In this document: positions 9,177 through 16,951 of the stretch, one piece after another
How positions within the stretch are numbered: position 1 is the stretch's first letter
Layout of the letters: every line of letters begins with the position of its first letter
Origin: Limnohabitans sp.
GTDB taxonomy: Bacteria; Pseudomonadota; Gammaproteobacteria; Burkholderiales; Burkholderiaceae_C
NCBI GenBank assembly: GCA_021300495.1
Contig: JAJTDK010000005.1
Span: forward strand, 1-41,367
Length of the DNA stretch: 41,367 bases
Direction of reading: 5' to 3'
Position numbers and translations under genes: made by a program
The notes under the pieces: model-generated
Databases searched by the model: none
Told to the model about the DNA's origin: nothing
The model's input: the letters and a program-made list of their open reading frames with translations, nothing else

Positions 9177-9203
9177 AGGGGGAGTCTCTAGGTCAGGTCA
9201 CCA

Positions 9204-10349
9204 ATGTCTGATTTAAGTCTTCAACTGCAGCAGGCCTCAAGCCAACTACCAGTTTCAAGCTATTTCAATGAAGCGCTGTTCCAGCGCGAGCTGAAAACCA
9301 TTTTTCAGCAAGGCCCCAAATATGTGGGCCACCAACTGTCGGTTCCCGAAATCGGGGACTACCACGTGTTGCCCCAAGAATCGGGTGGGCGCGCGCTGGT
9401 TCGCTCCGAGCAAGGCATTGAACTGATCTCCAACATTTGCAGGCACCGCCAAGCCGTGATGTTGCAAGGTCGAGGCTCACTCAACACCCAGCAAAAAGGC
9501 AGTGCCGGTGGCAACATAGTGTGCCCCTTGCACCGCTGGACTTATGCCCCCGAAGGTCAGCTTTTAGGTGCGCCTCATTTCGCACAAGACCCTTGTCTTA
9601 ACCTCCAAAATTATCCGCTTCGCGAGTGGAATGGTTTGTTGTTTGAAGACAATGGGCGCGACATCGAGGCCGACTTGGCCGAAATGGGGCCGCGCGCCGC
9701 ATTAGATTTCACCGGCTTCAAACTCGATCATGTTGAGATGCATCAGTGCAATTACAACTGGAAAACCTTCATCGAGGTTTACCTCGAGGACTACCATGTT
9801 GAGCCGTTCCACCCAGGCCTTGGCAATTTCGTGACTTGCGACGACCTCAGCTGGCAATTCAAAAAAGAATTCTCAGTTCAAACGGTCGGCGTCGCCAATC
9901 GTTTGGGCAAGGCCGGAAGCCCTGTGTACGAACGCTGGCAAAAACAACTCATGCAATACCGTCAAGGTACCGTTCCTGAATATGGCGCTATTTGGCTCAC
10001 CTACTATCCCCACATCATGGTGGAGTGGTATCCGCATGTGCTCACGGTGTCCACACTCCACCCCATCAGCCCCGAGAAAACGCTGAACATGGTGGAGTTT
10101 TATTACCCCGAAGAAATCGTGGCCTTCGAGCGCGATTTTGTAGAAGCCCAAAAAGCGGCCTACATGGAAACATGTTTAGAAGACGATGAAATTGCAGAAC
10201 GCATGGATGCGGGCCGCAAAGCTCTGATGCAGCGGGGCGACAACGAAGTGGGGCCTTACCAGAGTCCTATGGAAGACGGCATGCAACATTTTCACGAGTG
10301 GTATCGCAACAAGATGAGCACATCGATGAACGAAGCTTCAAGCGACTAA
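9204..10349 (+). CDS. Rieske [2Fe-2S] ring-hydroxylating oxygenase alpha subunit
   Basis: A 381-residue Rieske non-haem iron oxygenase. The Rieske cluster ligands are C79-x-H81 (ICRHRQ) and C107-x2-H110 (VCPLHRW). The mononuclear iron site is EDYHVEPFH, with H198 and H203, and a late acidic motif ETCLEDDEI probably supplies the third ligand. These proteins hydroxylate or demethylate substrates using electrons from a reductase; no reductase or ferredoxin gene lies nearby. The substrate cannot be read from the sequence. Its ATG at 9204 follows a structured leader (9094-9203). The EamA gene begins 5 bases after its stop, so both are probably co-transcribed. Confidence 0.9.
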   Translation: MSDLSLQLQQASSQLPVSSYFNEALFQRELKTIFQQGPKYVGHQLSVPEIGDYHVLPQESGGRALVRSEQGIELISNICRHRQAVMLQGRGSLNTQQKGSAGGNIVCPLHRWTYAPEGQLLGAPHFAQDPCLNLQNYPLREWNGLLFEDNGRDIEADLAEMGPRAALDFTGFKLDHVEMHQCNYNWKTFIEVYLEDYHVEPFHPGLGNFVTCDDLSWQFKKEFSVQTVGVANRLGKAGSPVYERWQKQLMQYRQGTVPEYGAIWLTYYPHIMVEWYPHVLTVSTLHPISPEKTLNMVEFYYPEEIVAFERDFVEAQKAAYMETCLEDDEIAERMDAGRKALMQRGDNEVGPYQSPMEDGMQHFHEWYRNKMSTSMNEASSD

Positions 10350-10354
10350 GTTGC

Positions 10355-11233
10355 ATGCAAGCACTTTGGATGGTTTTAGCCTCTCTGATTTTTTCAATCA
10401 TGAGTGTGTGTGTGAAATTTGCAGCAGTGCATTTCAGCACCTTTGAATTGGTTTTCTATCGCGGCGCCATTGGCACCTTGCTCATGGCCTATGTCTGTCA
10501 GCGCAAAGGCATTTCACTTCTAACACGAGTGCCCAAAATGCACACTTGGCGAGCGTTCACAGGGGTGGTGTCTTTGGCTGCATGGTTTTATGCCATTGCT
10601 TATCTGCCCTTGGCCACAGCCATGACTTTGAACTACATGAGTGGCATTTGGGTGGCTGCTTTTTTGGTGGGCGCCACGCTTTGGAAAGGCCATCTTCTGG
10701 ATGTGAAGCGCCAGTTGCCTGTGGTGCTCAGTATTGTGATCAGCTTTTTGGGTGTGGTCATGATTCTCAGACCCACCATCGAACAAAACCAAGTGATTGC
10801 AGGATTGGTAGGCTTAGCCTCCGGCATGATTGCCGCAATGGCCTACATTCAAGTCGCTGAACTTGGCAGAGAAGGCGAGCCTGTTGAGCGCACAGTCTTT
10901 TATTTTTCCTTGGCAGCCGCCGCATCTGGCGCACTTGTGATGCTGTTCACAGGCATCAGCGAATGGGTCTGGACAGAAGCTTGGCTGTTATTGCCCATTG
11001 GCATCTTGGCCGCATTGGGCCAATGGTGCATGACCCGCGCCTACAACGATGGGGCCACCATGGTGGCCGCTAACTTGCAATACTCTGGCATTGTATTTTC
11101 AGCCTTGTTTGGCTTGTTTTTATTTGGCGATCAAATACCATGGATCGGTTGGGGTGGTATTGTGATCATTGTTTTAAGTGGCATTGCAGCCACCGCCTTA
11201 AGCGGCAAAAACAAGGCAAGCACACCCTCTTAA
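10355..11233 (+). CDS. DMT superfamily (EamA) transporter
   Basis: A 292-residue inner-membrane protein with about ten hydrophobic segments in two EamA repeats. The first starts at MQALWMVLASLIFSIMSVC and the second around residue 150 (AGLVGLASGMIAAMAYIQVA). EamA proteins are metabolite or drug exporters/importers of the 10-TMS type; the substrate is not predictable. ATG 10355 is preferred over an in-frame GTG at 10298 because it starts at the first membrane segment and lies 5 bases after the Rieske stop, which suggests an operon. Confidence 0.85.
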   Translation: MQALWMVLASLIFSIMSVCVKFAAVHFSTFELVFYRGAIGTLLMAYVCQRKGISLLTRVPKMHTWRAFTGVVSLAAWFYAIAYLPLATAMTLNYMSGIWVAAFLVGATLWKGHLLDVKRQLPVVLSIVISFLGVVMILRPTIEQNQVIAGLVGLASGMIAAMAYIQVAELGREGEPVERTVFYFSLAAAASGALVMLFTGISEWVWTEAWLLLPIGILAALGQWCMTRAYNDGATMVAANLQYSGIVFSALFGLFLFGDQIPWIGWGGIVIIVLSGIAATALSGKNKASTPS

Positions 11234-11264
11234 TTGCAAACTGACAACGACCGAAGGAATCAAC

Positions 11265-12125
11265 ATGCACACCACTCTCATTTCTGTTCAACAACTCAAA
11301 GACTTGCAAACTTCTGGCAAAGCTTTCATGGTGTTTGATTGCACCGGCGACCTCATGAAACCCGAAATGGCGGACACCTTGTTTGCCACGGTTCGCATTC
11401 AGGGTGCACAGCAAGCCCATTTAGATCGCAACCTCAGCACGCACGGTTCTTCGGCCGTCAATGGCGGCAGGCATCCGCTGCCCTCGCGTGAAGAAGTTGC
11501 CACATGGTTAGGCAGCTTAGGTTTTGAAAACCATATGCAGGCTGTGGTGTACGACCGCAATGGCGCCAACTACTGCGGCCGCATGTGGTGGATGATGAAA
11601 TGGTTGGGTCACGATGCAGTGGCCGTTTTAGATGGCGGTCTTCAGGCCTGGGAAGCATCGGGCGGGGCCGTTGAAAAAGGTGCACCTGCAGCGCTCAAGC
11701 CTATCGCCAGCAAGTTTGAATTGAAATCAGCTTTGCGCGAATGGATCAGTACTGATCAATTAGCACCGCAAGTGGGGCACCCCAATTTAACCTTGATCGA
11801 TGCCCGCGCTGGTGCGCGCTATCGCGGCGAAATGGAGCCCCTCGATCCTGTGGCTGGCCACATACCTGGCGCATTAAACAGACCCTTTGCCGAAAACCTT
11901 GGCGCAGATGGCTTCTTCAAATCGCCAGAAGTATTGAGAGCTGAATTTGAAAAGCTTTTAGCAGGCAGAGACCCTGCCACTGTGGTTCACCACTGCGGCA
12001 GTGGCGTCAGTACAGTGCCCAATATTTTGGCCATGGAAATTGCGGGTTTAGGTATCACGCGCTTGTATCCTGGTAGTTGGAGCGAGTGGTGCAACACACC
12101 CGGACTGCCCTGCGCAAAGGGTTAA
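11265..12125 (+). CDS. sseA: sulfurtransferase, thiosulfate/3-mercaptopyruvate type
   Basis: A 286-residue tandem rhodanese protein. The N-terminal domain is inactive-type and the C-terminal domain carries the active-site loop C244-G-S-G-V-S-T (HHCGSGVST), close to the CGSGVT form of 3-mercaptopyruvate sulfurtransferases. It transfers sulfur from 3-mercaptopyruvate or thiosulfate to an acceptor such as cyanide or a thiol in the cytoplasm. A good ribosome binding site (GAAGGA) precedes the ATG. It converges on the ZIP transporter gene with 10 bases between the stops and no clear terminator hairpin. Confidence 0.9.
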   Translation: MHTTLISVQQLKDLQTSGKAFMVFDCTGDLMKPEMADTLFATVRIQGAQQAHLDRNLSTHGSSAVNGGRHPLPSREEVATWLGSLGFENHMQAVVYDRNGANYCGRMWWMMKWLGHDAVAVLDGGLQAWEASGGAVEKGAPAALKPIASKFELKSALREWISTDQLAPQVGHPNLTLIDARAGARYRGEMEPLDPVAGHIPGALNRPFAENLGADGFFKSPEVLRAEFEKLLAGRDPATVVHHCGSGVSTVPNILAMEIAGLGITRLYPGSWSEWCNTPGLPCAKG

Positions 12126-12135
12126 GAGTGCTGTC

Positions 12136-13002
12136 TCAATGCGCGGTGAAAGAATGCGCCAACACACTGACCGCGCTTACCAACGCAATGCCACTTATCA
12201 GCCAAACAATTTGCGCGGCCGTCTCACGTGAACTTAAACGTTTTTGCAATTGCGGAATTAAATCGGCCAGTGCCACATAAATAAAACTGCTGCTAGCAAT
12301 GGCCAACATGTAGGGCAAAACGCCATGCAGTTGGTCTAGCAACGCGTAGCCAGCCAATCCCCCCAAGGCCGTAATGGCACCCGCCAGAGAGACTTTCAAG
12401 ACGGCTGTTTGCCGGCTTTGGGAGCCCTGGCGCAGCACCACCAAATCGCCCATGTGATGAGGCACTTCGTGGGCCAAAACAGCCAAAGCCGCCACCACGC
12501 CTAACTTCAAATCGACCATGAAGGCAGAGGCAATCAGGACACCATCTCCAAAACAGTGAACGCTGTCGCCAGCTAAGATGGCCCAGCCACCGGCCAGCGG
12601 CTTTGCGTGTGCGCCTTCAACGTGTGATGCATCCGAAGCAGTTGAATGCGCATGATCATGATCATGATCGTGGTGGTGGTCGTGAGCCTCATGGTGATCA
12701 TGGCCATGGTGTGCATCGCCGTGGTGATGCTCGTGGCCGTGGTGCCAGAGCTCTGCCTTATCGAGCAAAAAGAAAAACAACAAACCGAACAACAAGGTCA
12801 TGAACAAGTTGTGGGGTTCTACACCTGCGTCAAAAGCCTCAGGCAACAGGTGCAAAAAAGCTGTTGCAAGCAATGCACCTGCAGCCAAGCTCAGCATGTG
12901 TTGGGTATAGCGACTCACAATGCCAAAACTAAGCCAGGCTGCCAACCAAACACTTCCAATACCAGCGGCCAGGGTACCTAGCAAAATAGCCAATAAGGTC
13001 AT
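12136..13002 (-). CDS. ZIP family divalent metal transporter with histidine-rich loop
   Basis: A 288-residue membrane protein of the ZIP (zinc/iron permease) family. The metal-binding helices are visible: HCFGDG at residues 149-154 and AHEVPHHMGD at 177-186. Between membrane segments 3 and 4, residues 87-119 form a loop extremely rich in His and Asp (HHGHEHHHGDAHHG and HDHDHDHAH), expected to bind Zn2+ or similar ions on the cytoplasmic side. It probably imports zinc. The start at 13002 gives a normal hydrophobic N-terminus, MTLLAILLGTLAAGIG. The 77 bases up to the next gene hold no recognisable terminator. Confidence 0.92.
   Translation of the reverse strand: MTLLAILLGTLAAGIGSVWLAAWLSFGIVSRYTQHMLSLAAGALLATAFLHLLPEAFDAGVEPHNLFMTLLFGLLFFFLLDKAELWHHGHEHHHGDAHHGHDHHEAHDHHHDHDHDHAHSTASDASHVEGAHAKPLAGGWAILAGDSVHCFGDGVLIASAFMVDLKLGVVAALAVLAHEVPHHMGDLVVLRQGSQSRQTAVLKVSLAGAITALGGLAGYALLDQLHGVLPYMLAIASSSFIYVALADLIPQLQKRLSSRETAAQIVWLISGIALVSAVSVLAHSFTAH
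12651..12668. repeat. short CATGAT tandem repeat inside the ZIP gene
   Basis: Three perfect copies of CATGAT encode part of the His-Asp run of the ZIP transporter. Such low-complexity tracts may change length by slippage, which would alter the number of metal-binding residues in frame (6-base unit). Confidence 0.6.
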
Positions 13003-13079
13003 TCAAGTTCCAAGTGAAGCTCAGAAAGATGCTGAGCAAAGGCTGAATTATGCATGCCTGCTTGCTTGAAGCCGTTGAA

Positions 13080-15497
13080 TCAAGCTGCTTCTTGAATCAC
13101 AACGTCGACAGGCACCCCCCATAACTCAGCATGCGCTTGCAGGTTTTGGATCTCTTGTTGTGCCCAATGGCCTCGGATGTAGCCCAAAGCCACCACAGTG
13201 CCGGCCTCATAACCCCAACCAGCCGAGGTGACCTCACCCACAAATTGACCTGCCACACTCAATGGTTCACCACCCCACAAATAATGGCGCGCATCTTTCA
13301 CAACAACTTTGACAAGCTTTTTCTCAGGTTTAAATTCTGCTTGTGCTTTTTTGGCCAGCAAGGCTTTCTTGCCTTTAAAGTCGCTTGTCTTATCGAGTTT
13401 CACACCCGCCCACAAACCCGCTTCAAAAGGTGTTTCATCGGGTCCTATTTCAGCACCCCATGCTCTCCTTTGACGCTCGATCCGCAGTGCATCCAACGCG
13501 TAGTAGCCAGCATCTCGCAAGCCTAGGTCTGCGCCTGCACTTTGCAGAGCCAGGTAAACATGACGTGTCATTTCAACAGGCACATACAACTCGTAGCCTG
13601 GGCCGCCCACGTAGCTCATGCGTGCTGCACGCACTTTGGCATAGCCCACATCTATTTCACGCGTGTGTGCAAATGGCAAAGCTTGCGGCGACAAGTCATC
13701 ATGGCAAAGCTTTGACATCAAAGCCAGAGAATTGGGGCCCATCAATGACAAGACACACAGCTGAGTAGAAACATCATCGATGTAGACCCGCATTTCTGGC
13801 GTGACATGGCGCTGCAGCCAATCTAAATCGCGCGTTGTTTGACCCGATCCTGTAATGACCATGAACCGATCAGCACTGAGTCGAATAACAGTGAGATCAC
13901 TTTCAAAGCCGCCTCTGTCGTTGAGCAGCGGGGTGTAAACCATTTTTCCAATGGCCACATTCATTTCGTTGGCGCACATGCTTTGCAAAAACGCCAATGC
14001 ATCTGCACCTCTGACCGAGATTTTTGAAAACGAACTTTGATCGTACAAAGCCACAGCCTCACGGGTGGCTTTTTGTTCAGCTTGCACCCAAGGTAACCAA
14101 TCGGGTGTGTCCAAGGTATCTCGCGCAGGCGGCGCACCTGCAGGTCGGAAATAGTTCGCGCGCTCCCAGCCATTTTTACTGCCAAACTCTGCGCCCTTCG
14201 CTGCCAAAACGTCATACAAAGGCGAGCAACGCAATGGCCGAACCGTCTGCAACTCTTGTCTAGGCCAACGCATGGCATAGTGCAGGCCCAGGGTCTCGGC
14301 GGTGCGTTCAGAGAGTGCCTTTCGATTGCCTGTAAATGCGCCAAACCTGCGCACATCGACATCCCACAAATCAACACTGGGTTCACCACCCACAATCCAC
14401 TCCGCCATCAAGCGCCCTGCACCACCAGAGTTGGCAATGCCTGCTGAATTGAAACCAGCACACACAAAATAGTTTCGAACTTCAGGTGCCTCACCCAAAA
14501 TAAAATTGCCATCGGGCGTGAAACTCTCAGGTCCATTGAGCAACATTTTGACTTTGGCTGTTTCCAAACAAGGCGTGCGGTGAATGGCGTTTTGCATCAA
14601 AATTTCAAACTGATCCCAATCCTCGCCCAGCAACTCAAATTGAAAAGTTGAAGGAATAGGGTGCACATTCCAAGGTTTGGCCACAGGCTCAAAGCCGCCC
14701 ATCACCAGACCACCCACTTCTTCTTTGTAGTAAATGTAGCCATCTGGGTCTCGCACAACGGGCCACATGGGATGGATGCCCTCTATCTTGTCGGTCACAA
14801 TGTAGAAATGCTCGGCAGAATAAAGCGGCACGTTGACACCGGCCAACTGACCAAATTGACGCGCCCATTGGCCCGCACAGTTCACCAAGATATCGCACTG
14901 AATGTCGCCTTGTTTGGTTTTCACACCCTGCACGCGACCTTCATTCAAGTCAACACCTGTGACTTCAATGTCCTCAAAAATTTTGATGCCATGCAGCCTT
15001 GCCCCTTTGGCCAAGGACATGCACAAATCAGCAGGATTGGCCTTGCCGTCTCCAGGAATCCAAATGCCACCTGCTAAGTCATCGGTTCGAAGCAAGGGTG
15101 CACGCTCACCCACCTCTTGTGGCGTGATTTCATGAACCTCCACACCAAAGCTTCTGGCCAAAGCAATTTGTTTTCGCAAAACTTTCATGCGCTCTGGCGT
15201 GCGCGCCACATTCACGCTGCCGCATTGTTTCCAACCTGTGGCTAAGCCCGTTTCTGCTTCTAGCGTTGAATAAAGTTCAATGCCGTACTTGCTCATGCGC
15301 GTCATGTTTCGATTAGGACGCATTTGACCCACCAAGCCAGCCGCATGCCAAGTGGTGCCACTGGTTAACTTGCCCTGCTCTAACAAGACCACATCGGTCT
15401 GACCCAATTTGGCCAAGTGATAAGCCACAGAACAGCCCGCAATGCCACCGCCTACGATGACAATTTTGGCCTGAGTTGGAAAGCTTTGTGTTGCCAT
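13080..15497 (-). CDS. FAD-dependent oxidoreductase with GcvT-type folate-binding domain (dimethylglycine/sarcosine dehydrogenase-like)
   Basis: An 805-residue protein. Residues 11-45 are a Rossmann FAD fold (VGGGIAGCSVAYHLAK). SGTTWHAAG (46-54) contains His51, corresponding to the His that carries covalent FAD in dimethylglycine dehydrogenase. From about residue 430 to the end it matches the aminomethyltransferase (GcvT) fold, which takes the released one-carbon unit onto tetrahydrofolate. Family members demethylate dimethylglycine, sarcosine or related N-methyl amines. An AGGAGAT ribosome binding site precedes the ATG. It is the last gene of the phosphonate-linked minus-strand unit, 32 bases after the EamA gene, so an N-methylated aminophosphonate is a possible substrate; that is inference, and sarcosine or dimethylglycine is the conventional alternative. 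Confidence 0.88.
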   Translation of the reverse strand: MATQSFPTQAKIVIVGGGIAGCSVAYHLAKLGQTDVVLLEQGKLTSGTTWHAAGLVGQMRPNRNMTRMSKYGIELYSTLEAETGLATGWKQCGSVNVARTPERMKVLRKQIALARSFGVEVHEITPQEVGERAPLLRTDDLAGGIWIPGDGKANPADLCMSLAKGARLHGIKIFEDIEVTGVDLNEGRVQGVKTKQGDIQCDILVNCAGQWARQFGQLAGVNVPLYSAEHFYIVTDKIEGIHPMWPVVRDPDGYIYYKEEVGGLVMGGFEPVAKPWNVHPIPSTFQFELLGEDWDQFEILMQNAIHRTPCLETAKVKMLLNGPESFTPDGNFILGEAPEVRNYFVCAGFNSAGIANSGGAGRLMAEWIVGGEPSVDLWDVDVRRFGAFTGNRKALSERTAETLGLHYAMRWPRQELQTVRPLRCSPLYDVLAAKGAEFGSKNGWERANYFRPAGAPPARDTLDTPDWLPWVQAEQKATREAVALYDQSSFSKISVRGADALAFLQSMCANEMNVAIGKMVYTPLLNDRGGFESDLTVIRLSADRFMVITGSGQTTRDLDWLQRHVTPEMRVYIDDVSTQLCVLSLMGPNSLALMSKLCHDDLSPQALPFAHTREIDVGYAKVRAARMSYVGGPGYELYVPVEMTRHVYLALQSAGADLGLRDAGYYALDALRIERQRRAWGAEIGPDETPFEAGLWAGVKLDKTSDFKGKKALLAKKAQAEFKPEKKLVKVVVKDARHYLWGGEPLSVAGQFVGEVTSAGWGYEAGTVVALGYIRGHWAQQEIQNLQAHAELWGVPVDVVIQEAA

Positions 15498-15529
15498 GAA
15501 TGAGATCTCCTAATGCGTGTCCTCAACCA

Positions 15530-16372
15530 CTAACCCAAACGAAGTGCTGCAACGCCAGAAAGAATGGCCACAGTCCCTGCAATTCTTTGTCGAGTCCAAA
15601 CTTCTTTCAAAAACCAAGCGCCAATCAGCGCTGCAAAAAAAACCGATGTTTCTCGTAGCGCAGCCACCATGGCCACAGGCGCGACGGTCATGGCCCACAG
15701 TGCAATGGCGTAAGACCCAATGGAGGCAAATGCGCCACCTGATGCGACAGGCCAACGCTTGCGCACATAGGGCCAGACTTGCCCTTTGCGCTGCATGAAA
15801 ACCAAAATGGCAAACGGCCAGCCATCCAATACAAACAACATGCAGATGTATTGCACTACGTGGCCTGAAATGCGCGCGCCTTTGGCATCGATGACGGTGT
15901 AAATGGCAATCAGCACAGCATTGATCAAAGCAAACACGATGGCTTTGCGGTGAGTCCACCACTCGCGCGTAATGCCCAACAACAAAACACCGCCGCTGAT
16001 ACAAGCTACACCCAACCAAGCCAACGGTGTCAAGTCTTCACCGATGAATGCAAAGGATGTAAGTGCCACCAACATGGGCGCAGTACCCCGCATCAAAGGA
16101 TATGTGAGCCCCAGTTCACCATGACGATAGGCTCCGGCTAACGCAAAGTAATAACCGACGTGAACCACCAAGGAGCCCAAGATATAAGGCCAAGATTCTG
16201 CAGGCGGTGGGCCAACATACAAACAGACAGGAAGGGCCAACAGCGAGCACAGGACATGGATCAGGGCCGTGTCTAGGGTTTTGTCGGAGCTAGACTTCAC
16301 AAGCGCGTTCCAGCTGGCGTGAAGCAGTGCCCCAAAAAGGACCAATAACAAAACGGGCCAAGTCATGGCCAT
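15530..16372 (-). CDS. DMT superfamily (EamA) transporter in the phosphonate unit
   Basis: A 280-residue membrane protein with about ten hydrophobic segments and two EamA repeats (the first begins at LLVLFGALLHASWNALVK). Its ATG at 16372 is one base after the stop of the PhnZ-like gene; a second in-frame ATG at 16366 is also possible. This tight spacing puts it in the same transcript as phnZ and the FAD/GcvT gene. It may carry a substrate or product of that pathway, for example an aminophosphonate, glycine or a methylamine. The substrate cannot be deduced from sequence. It is only distantly similar to the EamA protein at 10355. Confidence 0.85.
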   Translation of the reverse strand: MAMTWPVLLLVLFGALLHASWNALVKSSSDKTLDTALIHVLCSLLALPVCLYVGPPPAESWPYILGSLVVHVGYYFALAGAYRHGELGLTYPLMRGTAPMLVALTSFAFIGEDLTPLAWLGVACISGGVLLLGITREWWTHRKAIVFALINAVLIAIYTVIDAKGARISGHVVQYICMLFVLDGWPFAILVFMQRKGQVWPYVRKRWPVASGGAFASIGSYAIALWAMTVAPVAMVAALRETSVFFAALIGAWFLKEVWTRQRIAGTVAILSGVAALRLG

Positions 16373-16373
16373 C

Positions 16374-16925
16374 TCAGTCTTTCAACGCACAGCGTCTTGC
16401 AATTTGCATGTAATGGGAAAGTTCTGGCGTCTGAGTCTCTGGCTGTTTGGCCAAGTCATCCCAGAGTCTCAAACGAACTGCATCTGAAGCTCCGGGCTCT
16501 TCTATGAATTGTGCAGCTTCTTCTGCAGTAAAAATTCCACCTTGCAGTTTCAAGCTTCGCTTGGAGTCTTCAGACAAAGCACCATAGTATTCAGGACGCG
16601 TGGCGCACAAATATCGTTTGGCGTCCACATGACGCTGAACAACATCAATTACAGCTTCAGAGAAAAGTCCGCGCAAAAAGGGAACAACGCGGTATTGATG
16701 CACGTCATCGACACCCTGCATGCTGGGCGTTTCTCCCAAGTCATGCAGCAAATGCCCCAAGTCGTGCAGAAAAGCCGCCGTGACCAATTCGTCGCTAGCT
16801 TCCTCTTGCTCACCCAAGTGAGCTGACTGTAAAGCATGCTGAAGTTGTGTCACAGGCTCACCGCTGTACTGCTCATGCCCGCGTTGTTGAAACAACGCTT
16901 CGATGTCGTTAAGTGTCAAGGCCAT
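16374..16925 (-). CDS. phnZ: PhnZ-like HD-domain oxygenase (phosphonate-associated)
   Basis: A 183-residue HD-domain protein resembling PhnZ, the di-iron oxygenase that cleaves (R)-2-amino-1-hydroxyethylphosphonate to glycine and phosphate. Residues matching known PhnZ features with a shift of about four: Tyr20 and Glu23 (QYSGEPVTQLQHAL) of the substrate-gating helix, and iron-ligand candidates His30, His54-Asp55 (FLHDLGH), His58, His76, His99 and Asp156/157, plus Lys103 for the phosphonate. This Tyr/Glu signature separates PhnZ-type oxygenases from ordinary HD phosphohydrolases. Context supports it: it lies between a Na/Pi cotransporter and an EamA gene in the phnR-phnA-phnY unit. The 2-oxoglutarate dioxygenase that normally makes its substrate is not in the window. 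Confidence 0.82.
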   Translation of the reverse strand: MALTLNDIEALFQQRGHEQYSGEPVTQLQHALQSAHLGEQEEASDELVTAAFLHDLGHLLHDLGETPSMQGVDDVHQYRVVPFLRGLFSEAVIDVVQRHVDAKRYLCATRPEYYGALSEDSKRSLKLQGGIFTAEEAAQFIEEPGASDAVRLRLWDDLAKQPETQTPELSHYMQIARRCALKD

Positions 16926-16951
16926 GGTACCAATATGCTCTCATTAATGAA

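Noticed and set aside
9134-9203. Possible glycine riboswitch (GGGAGAG ... TCTCTAGG)
   Set aside because: The conserved central GCCGAAGG-type motif and second aptamer are absent; kept only as an unexplained structured leader.
12646-12981. Plus-strand frame with MIMIMIVVVVV-like run
   Set aside because: Antisense of the His/Asp-rich codons of the ZIP gene, not a gene.
13019-13037. GCTCAG/CTGAGC hairpin between the ZIP gene and the FAD/GcvT gene
   Set aside because: No T-tract follows on either strand, so a terminator is not supported.
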